This document shows, piece by piece, positions 35,017 through 42,363 of a DNA stretch of 64,000 nt. Each line of letters opens with the position of its first letter. Position 1 is the first letter of the stretch. The stretch lies in the NCBI RefSeq assembly GCF_030014955.1, contig NZ_JAGRPV010000001.1, positions 2,480,001 to 2,544,000 of the forward strand, given 5' to 3'. The notes below the pieces were generated by a model, which was not told the DNA's origin, made no database searches, and saw only the letters and a list, made by a program, of their open reading frames with translations. The DNA is from Cohnella hashimotonis (lineage in GTDB: Bacteria > Bacillota > Bacilli > Paenibacillales > Paenibacillaceae). Made by a program: the position numbers and the translations under genes.

Positions 35017-35904
35017 TCATCCTTCCGCCTTCGCCTTGCTTCTGAGCGTAAATACGCACAGTTCCGGCACGCTTCCGAATCTGACGCGAAGGCGCGTCGT
35101 GCCGATCCCGCGGTTGACGTACAGCAGGTACGGTCTGCGCGGCCGGCGCCGGTCGGATACGATGTGCAGGCCGGATAAAAATCTTCTGCCGAGCTGCGTG
35201 CGGACGAGCGCGCCGACGATTGGCAGCTTCACTTGACCGCCGTGGCTATGGCCGGACAGCTGCAGGTCGATCGGGTAGCGGACGAGGAAAGCGGCAACAT
35301 CGGGTTCGTGGACGAGCAGCAGATTAAAGCCGTCCGGACGAAGCTTCGCGAGCGTGCGAGCAGGGTCCGGCTTGCCGAGCACATAGTCGTCCAACCCGGA
35401 TACCGACAGAAACTCGCCATTTTCCAGCCTGATTTTTTTGGTCTCGTTCAGCAGCAGTTCGAAGCCCGCCTTCGCCAGCGACGGGTTGGTGCTGCGCCTG
35501 GTTCGCTCGTACCCGAAGTCATGATTGCCGTAGACGGCGAACTTGCCAAGAGGTGCCTGAATGCGGGATAGCAAAGCCGAGAGGTCCTTTTCCCGATCCG
35601 GGTTGTTCTTTCTGGCATCGAACAGGTCCCCCGTGAACGCGACGATATCGGGCTTTTCCGCGGCAATTGCCGAGACGAGGCCTTCGAATCTCTTGACCGA
35701 ATAATTGGGCCCGATATGCGTATCGCTGAATTGCACGATCTTGATCCCGTCGAAGCCCGCGGGCAGCCACGCGGATTCGATCTCGCGCCGGGTCACGGCG
35801 AGCCTGAAAGGCTCGACGAAAAAAACGTAGATGCCGCATGCCAAGAAGAAGGCAATTAACGCAGCCGCTACGCCTATTAACCATAGCCATTCCGTGTTAG
35901 ACAT
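35017..35904 (-). CDS. Membrane-anchored metallophosphoesterase (YkuE/YaeI-like)
   Basis: A 295-residue protein with one N-terminal membrane helix (residues ~5-28), then a calcineurin-like domain. Its motifs are IVQFSDTHIG, AFTGDLFD, VYGNHDFG and LSGHSHGGQ, all four binuclear-metal blocks. Relatives cleave pyrophosphate or phosphodiester bonds in lipids at the membrane face. AAGGAGGAA lies before the ATG at 35904; an upstream ATG is in frame but inside the ribosome site region. It is divergent from the NiaP-like transporter gene. Confidence 0.9.
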   Translation of the reverse strand: MSNTEWLWLIGVAAALIAFFLACGIYVFFVEPFRLAVTRREIESAWLPAGFDGIKIVQFSDTHIGPNYSVKRFEGLVSAIAAEKPDIVAFTGDLFDARKNNPDREKDLSALLSRIQAPLGKFAVYGNHDFGYERTRRSTNPSLAKAGFELLLNETKKIRLENGEFLSVSGLDDYVLGKPDPARTLAKLRPDGFNLLLVHEPDVAAFLVRYPIDLQLSGHSHGGQVKLPIVGALVRTQLGRRFLSGLHIVSDRRRPRRPYLLYVNRGIGTTRLRVRFGSVPELCVFTLRSKAKAEG

Positions 35905-36027
35905 AACGCTTCCTCCTTCTCCCATTTTTTAAATGTATCAAAAAAAGGACCGGCAAACAAAAAAACGGCAGAAATCGGGTAAGACTAGGGAAAGCGTGAT
36001 TCGACGAGTAAAAGGAGGCGGCGTCGC

Positions 36028-37341
36028 ATGAGCAAAGCAATGGCGAATGGAAGGACTGGGCGGCGGTCCGGCTCGTTCGGACAAACCGGATCGAGCGGAT
36101 CGTCCGGGTCAACCGGACGGACCGGACAACGCAAGCTGATGGTTAGCGCGGGTCTTAGCTGGCTGTTCGACGCGATGGACGTCGGGCTGATTTCGTTTGT
36201 CGCGGCTGCGCTGGCCGTCGATTGGGATCTCGGCAAGCAGCAGCTCGGATTTCTCGCCGCGATCGGTTCCGTTGGGATGGCGTTCGGCGCCGCCGTGGCC
36301 GGCTCGATGGCGGATCGCTACGGCAGACGCGCCGTGCTGCTCGCCACACTATTGGTATTCAGCGTGGCCAGCGGATTGTCGGCGCTTGCCGCCAGCTTTG
36401 CCGTATTGTGCTTGCTTCGGTTCGCGGCCGGCTTCGGACTCGGCGGCGAGCTGCCCGTGGCCTCGACGCTCGTATCCGAATCGGTGCGGCCGGAGGATCG
36501 GGGAAGAGCCGTCGTGCTGCTCGAGAGCTTCTGGGCGGTCGGCTGGATCGCCGCCGCGCTGATTGGCTATTTCGTCATCCCTGACCACGGCTGGCGTGCC
36601 GCCTTCGTCATCGGCGCGCTGCCCTGCCTATATGCGATCTATTTGCGGCGAGCGGTGCAGGACGCGCCGAGGTTCAGGGAGCAGCAGCGGTCCCGCGAGC
36701 GGATCGGGCTTCGCGAGCGGTTCGCCAAGCTGTGGGCGCCGCAATACCGGGCGTCGACCTTCGCGCTCTGGGTGCTGTGGTTCACGGTCGTTTTTTCCTA
36801 CTACGGAATGTTCCTGTGGCTGCCGCAAGTGATGGTGCTCAAAGGCTACAGCCTGGTCAAAAGCTTCGAATACGTCCTTTTTATGACGCTCGCCCAGCTT
36901 CCCGGCTACTTCAGCGCGGCGTGGCTCATCGAGAAATTGGGGCGCAAACGCGTGCTGACGATCTATCTGATCGGAACGGCGATCTGCGCGTGGTGGTTCG
37001 GCTGGGCGACGAGCGATGCGACGCTCATGACGGCAGGCGCTTGTCTGTCCTTCTTTAATCTAGGCGCCTGGGGCGCGATGTATGCCTATACGCCGGAGCT
37101 GTACCCGACGCGCATCCGTTCGACCGGCGCGGGCATGGCCGCTTCGTTCGGCCGCATCGGCGGCGTGATCGGACCTTATCTGGTCGGCTATTTGCTGGAA
37201 CGCGGAACGGGCATTACGGGCGTCTTCCTGATCTTCTGCGCCGCGATCGTCGTCGGGGTCGTCGTGCTGCTGGCATGGGGCAAGGAAACCCGGGGCATCG
37301 ATCCCGACGCCGCAGCCGAACAGGCTTCGACTGCCGGATAA
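36028..37341 (+). CDS. niaP: MFS transporter, NiaP/YceI-like
   Basis: A 437-residue major facilitator. After an unusual ~30-residue Gly/Ser/Thr/Arg-rich N-terminal tail there are 12 helices. The stretches LSWLFDAMDVG, GELPVASTLVSESV, RGRAVVLLESFWAVGWIAAALI, SYYGMFLWLP, EYVLFMTLAQLPGYFSAAWLIE and FNLGAWGAMYAYTPELYPT closely follow B. subtilis NiaP (YceI), a nicotinate transporter. AGGAGG precedes the ATG. The tail DNA is built from short TCCGG-like repeats. Nicotinate as substrate is inferred from similarity only. Confidence 0.78.
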   Translation: MSKAMANGRTGRRSGSFGQTGSSGSSGSTGRTGQRKLMVSAGLSWLFDAMDVGLISFVAAALAVDWDLGKQQLGFLAAIGSVGMAFGAAVAGSMADRYGRRAVLLATLLVFSVASGLSALAASFAVLCLLRFAAGFGLGGELPVASTLVSESVRPEDRGRAVVLLESFWAVGWIAAALIGYFVIPDHGWRAAFVIGALPCLYAIYLRRAVQDAPRFREQQRSRERIGLRERFAKLWAPQYRASTFALWVLWFTVVFSYYGMFLWLPQVMVLKGYSLVKSFEYVLFMTLAQLPGYFSAAWLIEKLGRKRVLTIYLIGTAICAWWFGWATSDATLMTAGACLSFFNLGAWGAMYAYTPELYPTRIRSTGAGMAASFGRIGGVIGPYLVGYLLERGTGITGVFLIFCAAIVVGVVVLLAWGKETRGIDPDAAAEQASTAG

Positions 37342-37398
37342 CGGATAGCGTCGTACGCTGCAGCTGTTGCCGGCCTGTCCTTCGCCGCCGCATTGGGC

Positions 37399-37404
37399 TA
37401 TAAT
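37399..37404 (+). promoter_or_regulatory. Consensus -10 hexamer upstream of fabI
   Basis: TATAAT, 42 bp before the fabI start; no good -35 element is visible at the matching distance. Confidence 0.35.
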
Positions 37405-37445
37405 GAATCATCTTGAATGAATAGCGCAAGCGGAGGTAGATGGAA

Positions 37446-38222
37446 GTGTCTGGATTGCTAAACGGTCAAAACGTCATCGTGATGGGGATCGCCAACGAAC
37501 GGAGCATCGGCTGGGGGATCGCGAAGTCGCTGCACGCGCAGGGCGCCCGCCTGATTTTCACTTATCGCAAGGATAGATCGTACGAAAAGCTGGCGAAGCT
37601 GCTTGCGGAGAGCGGCATCGATCCGCTGCTGACGGTGCAATGCGACGTGTCCGACGACGCGTCGATCGAGGCGGCGTTCGGCAGAATCGGCGCTGAAGCG
37701 GGCGTCGTACATGGTGTCGTGCACTCGCTCGCTTTTGCGGATAAAGACGAGCTGGGCGGCGAGTACGTCGACACGTCGCGCGAGGGTTACTTGCTCGCGC
37801 AGGAATCGAGCGCATTTTCCCTCGTCGCCGTCGCCAAAGCTGTCAAGCCCTTGATGACGGAGGGCGGCAGCATCGTAACCCAGACGTATTTGGGCGCAGA
37901 GCGCGTCATGCGCAATTACAACGTAATGGGGGTCGCCAAGGCTGCGCTTGAGGCAAGCGTCCGCTATTTGGCCGAGGATCTCGGCAAATACGGCATTCGC
38001 GTCAACGCGGTGTCCGCCGGTCCGATCCGGACGCTTGCGGCGAAGGGAGTGTCGGGGTTCAACGACATTTTGAACGCTGTCGAGGAAAAAGCGCCGCTGC
38101 GCCGCAACGTCGACCAGTCCGAAGTAGGAGACGCGACGATGTTTCTGATCAGCGGACTATCCCGCGGTGTCACCGGCGAAGTGCTTCACGTGGATGCCGG
38201 TTTCCATATTATCGCAGGATAA
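37446..38222 (+). CDS. fabI: Enoyl-[acyl-carrier-protein] reductase (NADH)
   Basis: A 258-residue short-chain-dehydrogenase-type FabI that reduces the enoyl-ACP double bond in fatty-acid elongation. GIANERSIGWGIAKSL binds NADH; the active site has TYLGAERVMRNYNVMGVAK with the Tyr-x6-Tyr and Lys arrangement; SAGPIRTLAAKGV is conserved. GGAGGT (37432-37437) is well spaced for the GTG at 37446, which also aligns with the start of B. subtilis FabI. An in-frame ATG at 37440 has only a 3-nt spacing and is the alternative. Confidence 0.94.
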   Translation: MSGLLNGQNVIVMGIANERSIGWGIAKSLHAQGARLIFTYRKDRSYEKLAKLLAESGIDPLLTVQCDVSDDASIEAAFGRIGAEAGVVHGVVHSLAFADKDELGGEYVDTSREGYLLAQESSAFSLVAVAKAVKPLMTEGGSIVTQTYLGAERVMRNYNVMGVAKAALEASVRYLAEDLGKYGIRVNAVSAGPIRTLAAKGVSGFNDILNAVEEKAPLRRNVDQSEVGDATMFLISGLSRGVTGEVLHVDAGFHIIAG

Positions 38223-38227
38223 ATAAC

Positions 38228-38271
38228 GAGCCGTTCTCTCGCTCTTTGCGCGGGGGACGGCTCGATTTTTA
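38228..38271 (+). terminator. fabI terminator
   Basis: Stem CGAGCCGT/ACGGCTCG extended by a G-U containing inner stem, followed by ATTTTT. Confidence 0.88.
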
Positions 38272-38294
38272 GCAATAAACAATGGCCTGTCCTG

Positions 38295-38323
38295 TTGACG
38301 AATCATCATTTAAGTTATATAGT
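38295..38323 (+). promoter_or_regulatory. Promoter of the marR-MFS operon
   Basis: TTGACG at 38295-38300 and TATAGT at 38318-38323 with a 17-bp spacer, 30 bp before the marR start. The -10 overlaps the palindromic operator. Confidence 0.75.
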
Positions 38324-38337
38324 TGTCATGACAACTA
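38320..38337. promoter_or_regulatory. 18-bp perfect palindrome, probable MarR operator
   Basis: TAGTTGTCATGACAACTA is its own reverse complement and overlaps the -10 element. Binding here would block RNA polymerase, so the MarR protein encoded next most likely represses its own operon. Confidence 0.75.
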
Positions 38338-38353
38338 AATGAGGTGATCCTGT

Positions 38354-38794
38354 ATGGCAAGTGAAGGTTTGGAGGGTTCGCTCGGCTTTACGACGGGGCT
38401 TGTCTATCGTCGAATGTCCAATAGGCTGATGCAGCGGTTAAAACCTTACGATATTACGCCCGAGCAATGGTCGGTGCTTTATTATGCCACAGAGTCCGAT
38501 GGTTTGATCCAGCGAGAGCTTGGCGAACGGGCGGGCAAGGACAAGCCGACGACGACGCGAATCGTCGACCACCTGGTCCGCAAGGGCTGGATACTGAGGC
38601 GTCCTGACCAAAATGACAGGCGGGCGATTTTTATCGAGGCGACAGCGGAGGGGCGACGGCTGATCGAAGAGACGAGGCCGATCGAGACCGCCGTACTTGC
38701 CGAAGTGACGGCTTGCCTGACACCCGGGGAACTTGAGACGCTGCTCGGCCTGCTGCACCGCGTAGGCAAGCATGTAGATCAGCTAAATGGATAA
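38354..38794 (+). CDS. MarR-family transcriptional repressor
   Basis: A 146-residue winged-helix protein: dimerisation helices at both ends, recognition region LIQRELGERAGKDKPTTTRIVDHLVRKGWI and wing LRRPDQNDRRAIFIEATAEG. It has no cysteine suited to redox sensing of the OhrR kind except Cys-118 in the C-terminal part. GAGGTGAT precedes the ATG. It is co-oriented with an MFS exporter 71 bp downstream, the standard layout of a drug- or phenol-responsive efflux pair. Confidence 0.92.
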   Translation: MASEGLEGSLGFTTGLVYRRMSNRLMQRLKPYDITPEQWSVLYYATESDGLIQRELGERAGKDKPTTTRIVDHLVRKGWILRRPDQNDRRAIFIEATAEGRRLIEETRPIETAVLAEVTACLTPGELETLLGLLHRVGKHVDQLNG

Positions 38795-38865
38795 GGAACG
38801 CTCGCAATCGCGCGGCATGCGCCCCGCTATCATCTAAGTCAATCACAAGAAGGAGTTTATGCAGC

Positions 38866-40134
38866 ATGCACGAGAGTGAACGAACCGCCCCGCTTTGGAC
38901 GAAGGCATTTATCGGCCTCACGCTGGGTTTCTTTTTATTGTTTCTTAATTTGCAAATGCTGCTGTCATCCCTGCCGATGTACGTAAAAGGGGATTTGGGC
39001 GGCGGGGATTTGACCGTCAGTCTCGTGACGGCGACCTTCGCGTTAGCCGCAATCGCTAGCCGTTTCGCGACGGCGTCGCTAATGCCGAAGCTCGGCCGTA
39101 CCACGTTGCTTTATACGGGTTTGGCGGCAGCCGCGCTGACGACCTTTCTATGCGCCTACGCGGACGCGATCGGGTCGCTAATCGTCATCCGCGTGCTGTA
39201 CGGCGTCGGCTTCGGCACGGCAAGCACGATCGTTCCGACGCTCGTGGCGCGGATTATTCCGGCGGATCGAATCGGCGAGGGCATCGGTTACTTCGGACTA
39301 TCGACGAGTCTTGCGATGTCGCTCGGCCCGGTCATCGGCATGAATCTGATGAATGGATTCGGATTCCAGACGCTTACGCTATCCAGCGCCGCAGCTGCAG
39401 CTTTGTCGGCTGGCGTACTGCTGATGTCGGGATCTGCGCGCAGCGGAAAACGGGAAAAGCCGGAGACGGCATCCGGATCGGCAGCAGTGAAATCCGGTTC
39501 CGCGATCGATCAAAAACGGACGGCAATCTCGCCGATGTCAGGCGCATCCACGAACGCGGTCATGCCGCTTCTTCTGCCGGCGGTACTTAATATGCTGCTG
39601 TCTATTACGTATAGCGGCTTGCTCAGCTTCATCGCCTTGTTCGGCGAAAGTGTGCATATCGCGCAGGTCGGGTTGTTTTTCCTTTTTAATGCCATTACCG
39701 TCATTCTCGTTCGGCCGATTGCCGGACGGATTTTCGACCGCAGAGGACATGCCGCTGTTCTGATCCCGGCTGCCGCATGCGTATTGGCGAGCATGCTCGT
39801 GCTGTCGGGCGCGACGGGCATGCCGCAGCTGATCGTCTCGGCGCTGCTCTACGGTCTTGGCTTCGGCGCGATTCAGCCGACGCTTCAGGCCTGGATGCTG
39901 CGCAGCACGCCCAGAGAGCGCCACGGCTTCGCCAACAGCATGTTCTACAACTCGACCGATCTCGGCGTTGCGCTTGGCGCGGTTCTGCTCGGTGCGATCG
40001 CCGCCCGGATCGGCTATTCCCGCATGTACGGTTATTCCGCGCTGATCATGGCCGGATTTCTCTTGCTGTATGTCATCATGCGATTCGTCATGGCGTCCAG
40101 AGCGTCGAAATCGGGCGCGCAGGCGTCCGTTTAA
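38866..40134 (+). CDS. MFS efflux transporter
   Basis: A 422-residue 12-helix major facilitator in the drug-exporter/YfkF-like group. GLTLGFFLLFLNLQMLLSSLPMYV is helix 1 and LYGVGFGTASTIVPTLVARIIPADRIGEGIGYFGLS the helix 4-5 region. A charged central loop (~residues 190-225) separates the halves. AAGGAG precedes the ATG. Paired with a MarR repressor, it probably exports a toxic small molecule. Its stop lies 3 bp from the stop of the convergent cidB-like gene, with no terminator between. Confidence 0.88.
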   Translation: MHESERTAPLWTKAFIGLTLGFFLLFLNLQMLLSSLPMYVKGDLGGGDLTVSLVTATFALAAIASRFATASLMPKLGRTTLLYTGLAAAALTTFLCAYADAIGSLIVIRVLYGVGFGTASTIVPTLVARIIPADRIGEGIGYFGLSTSLAMSLGPVIGMNLMNGFGFQTLTLSSAAAAALSAGVLLMSGSARSGKREKPETASGSAAVKSGSAIDQKRTAISPMSGASTNAVMPLLLPAVLNMLLSITYSGLLSFIALFGESVHIAQVGLFFLFNAITVILVRPIAGRIFDRRGHAAVLIPAAACVLASMLVLSGATGMPQLIVSALLYGLGFGAIQPTLQAWMLRSTPRERHGFANSMFYNSTDLGVALGAVLLGAIAARIGYSRMYGYSALIMAGFLLLYVIMRFVMASRASKSGAQASV

Positions 40135-40137
40135 AAA

Positions 40138-40818
40138 TCATCCTTGAAACAAGGACATAATCGGCGCCGAGGCGCACAACGTCACAAAGGCAGTGCACAC
40201 CATGGCAATGCCCGCGCACGCGCCTGCGTCGGCGTCGTATTCGAACGCCTTGGCGATGCCCGCGGCATGGGCGGCGGTTCCGAGCAGGATGCCGCGACCG
40301 ACGGAGCTGCGAATGTGCAGCCAGCGCACGAGCAGGGGACCGACGAGCATGCCCGTCAATCCGGTCGCTAGCGTAGCGACCGCCGTTATCGTCGGCACGC
40401 CGCCGATCGCGTCAGAGACCGACAAGGCGACCGGCGTCGTCGCCGACTTGGGCGCGAGGCTGTCCATGATGGGCGCGGCCAGTCCGAATAAGCGGGCAAG
40501 TCCGGCGGAGACGGCGACGGCCGCGAGCCCGCCTGCGGTCACGCCGGCCGCGATGGCCCGCGCATGCTTTTTCAGCACGTTCATATGCTTGTGCATCGTG
40601 ACGGCGAGCGCGATCGTCGCCGGACCGATCATCTCTCCGATCCCGTGCGAGCCCCGGTCGAACGATTCGTAGGAGGAGCCGCTGAGCGCCAGCGCGGAGA
40701 TAACGATAGCGGGCGTGACGACGAGCGGCGTCAGATACAGCTTGCGCGTTCGCGCATACAGCCATTTAGAGCATACGTAGACAAAGACGGTCAGCACGGG
40801 CCAGACGAGCGGCATCAT
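40138..40818 (-). CDS. cidB: LrgB/CidB-family antiholin-like or carboxylate-exporter subunit
   Basis: A 226-residue protein with about seven membrane helices. ALGPATIALAV-type motif appears as MIGPATIALAVTMHK, followed by LAPKSATTPVALSVSDAIGGVPTITAV and GRGILLGTAAHAAGIAKAFEYD, all characteristic of LrgB/CidB. The family has been linked to murein hydrolase export control and to pyruvate/acetate or lactate flux. Its start overlaps the cidA-like stop (ATGA). Confidence 0.88.
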   Translation of the reverse strand: MMPLVWPVLTVFVYVCSKWLYARTRKLYLTPLVVTPAIVISALALSGSSYESFDRGSHGIGEMIGPATIALAVTMHKHMNVLKKHARAIAAGVTAGGLAAVAVSAGLARLFGLAAPIMDSLAPKSATTPVALSVSDAIGGVPTITAVATLATGLTGMLVGPLLVRWLHIRSSVGRGILLGTAAHAAGIAKAFEYDADAGACAGIAMVCTAFVTLCASAPIMSLFQG

Positions 40819-41195
40819 GATGCCGCCTCTTTTCTGCGCGCTCCGGCCGATCGCTCGCCGGCAAAGCCTGCGATCGCCATGACGATGGCCGTGCTAAGCA
40901 AAATGGTGGCGAGAATCGCGGCGCCGCTGTGTACAATAAGCGGCTTGTAGCGAACGATGCCGACGGTAGCGGGGACAAAAAACAGCAGCATCTGTGCGAC
41001 TAACCATTCGGCGCCCAGCTCGACCCAGGCGAGCTTGACGATTTTTAACTCAAGCAGCGCGAACAGCGCGACCAGACCGAGAATGCTGCCGGGGATCGGA
41101 AGACGGACAGCTTCCGCGGCCAGATCGGACATCCGTGATAAGGCGATAAAGAAGCCGACCTGCAGCGCAGTTTTAAAGATCGTTTTTGCTTTCAT
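40815..41195 (-). CDS. cidA: LrgA/CidA-family holin-like protein
   Basis: A 126-residue protein with four membrane helices. IPGSILGLVALFALLELKIVKLAWVELGAEWLVAQMLLFFVPATVGI (residues ~34-80) is the LrgA/CidA signature. It is translationally coupled to cidB. A LysR gene is divergent, as with the cidR/ywbI-ywbHG arrangement in Bacillus and Staphylococcus, where CidR responds to acetate or pyruvate overflow. Confidence 0.9.
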   Translation of the reverse strand: MKAKTIFKTALQVGFFIALSRMSDLAAEAVRLPIPGSILGLVALFALLELKIVKLAWVELGAEWLVAQMLLFFVPATVGIVRYKPLIVHSGAAILATILLSTAIVMAIAGFAGERSAGARRKEAAS

Positions 41196-41230
41196 TTTGT
41201 GATGCTCCTTTTATTGGCCATAAAAACAGT

Positions 41231-41246
41231 ATACGAATACCTGTAT
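41231..41246. promoter_or_regulatory. Possible LysR (CidR) operator
   Basis: ATAC-N8-GTAT inverted repeat in the 113-bp divergent gap between cidA and the LysR gene. The spacing is one base off the classical T-N11-A, so this is tentative. Confidence 0.35.
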
Positions 41247-41308
41247 CATAGGTAAAATGAATATAAAGAATAGAAATCATTCCATATGGCTATGGGGAAG
41301 GGAGTAAA

Positions 41309-42202
41309 ATGGATATTCGACATTTAGAAGCCGTGGCGGAGATCGCCCGTCGGGGCAGCTTCACGCTGGCGGCGGATACCCTGCATATCGCGCAACCGAC
41401 GCTCAGCAAGACGATTATTCAATTGGAGGAGGAGCTCGGCGTCCGCCTGTTCAGCCGGGAAGGGAAGCGGCCGAGGCTGACCGAGGCCGGAGAAGCGGTG
41501 GTCCGGTACGGCACGCCGATCCTGGCGCAGATGGATGCGCTGCGCCGGGAGCTGACCGATCTGGCCGACTTGCGACAGGGAACGCTCCGTCTCGGCCTTC
41601 CCCCGATGGCGGGCTCCAATTTTTTTCCGGGTGTCGTCGGCGAGTATCGAAGGCTGTACCCCGGCATCGCAATCCGCTTGTCCGAAGCGGGGGCCTTATC
41701 GCTGGACGAAGATCTGCGGGCCGGCTTGCTGGATGTCGGCGTTCTGCAGACGCCGATCGACGAATCGTTCTACAATTCGTTTATCGTCATCGACGATCGC
41801 ATGAAGGTCGTGCTTCCGGCGGGTCATCGGTTAGCGGGCGAGACTGTCTTGGGACTGGGGGAGCTGGCGTCCGAGCCGTTCGTGCTGTTTCGCGCGGAGT
41901 TCACGCTTCATGGAAAGATTACGGCCGCGTGCGAAGCGGCGGGCTTCAGCCCGAATATCGTTGCCGAAAGCTCCCAGTGGGACTTCATCGTCCAGATGGT
42001 CGGCGAGGGGCTCGGCGTCGCCTTGCTGCCCGCGACGATCTGCGCACAGCTTCCCCCGGCGCGTGTGCGAACGGTGGAGCTGGCGCCGCCCGGGCTTCCT
42101 TGGCGGCTGGCGATGGCATGGAGAAAAGAGGGGTACGTGCCGCTTGCCGCGCAGGCCTGGATCGACCTCGCGCGTAATCGGTTCGAGGGTTCCCGGAACT
42201 GA
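41309..42202 (+). CDS. LysR-family regulator (CidR-like)
   Basis: A 297-residue LysR protein: winged helix at residues 1-60 (MDIRHLEAVAEIARRGSFTLAAD, TLSKTIIQLEEELGVRLF) and an effector domain with LRLGLPPMAGSNFFPGVVGEYRRLYPGI. It is divergent from cidAB and most likely controls it. GGGAG precedes the ATG. In relatives the signal is acetate/pyruvate overflow; here that is inferred from gene order. Confidence 0.87.
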   Translation: MDIRHLEAVAEIARRGSFTLAADTLHIAQPTLSKTIIQLEEELGVRLFSREGKRPRLTEAGEAVVRYGTPILAQMDALRRELTDLADLRQGTLRLGLPPMAGSNFFPGVVGEYRRLYPGIAIRLSEAGALSLDEDLRAGLLDVGVLQTPIDESFYNSFIVIDDRMKVVLPAGHRLAGETVLGLGELASEPFVLFRAEFTLHGKITAACEAAGFSPNIVAESSQWDFIVQMVGEGLGVALLPATICAQLPPARVRTVELAPPGLPWRLAMAWRKEGYVPLAAQAWIDLARNRFEGSRN

Positions 42203-42363
42203 TTCGCAAAGAACGGATCGGTTTATTATTGAAGGAGACCAAAGCTTGCGTTCCCGTGATTACTCGTTTTTTCGCAAGAAGCGCATGGTATAATCATTAC
42301 GATAAATTTCGCCATTCGGCTCAAATAGACAGGCGATTCACCTGATGACGTGGAGGCTCGCTG

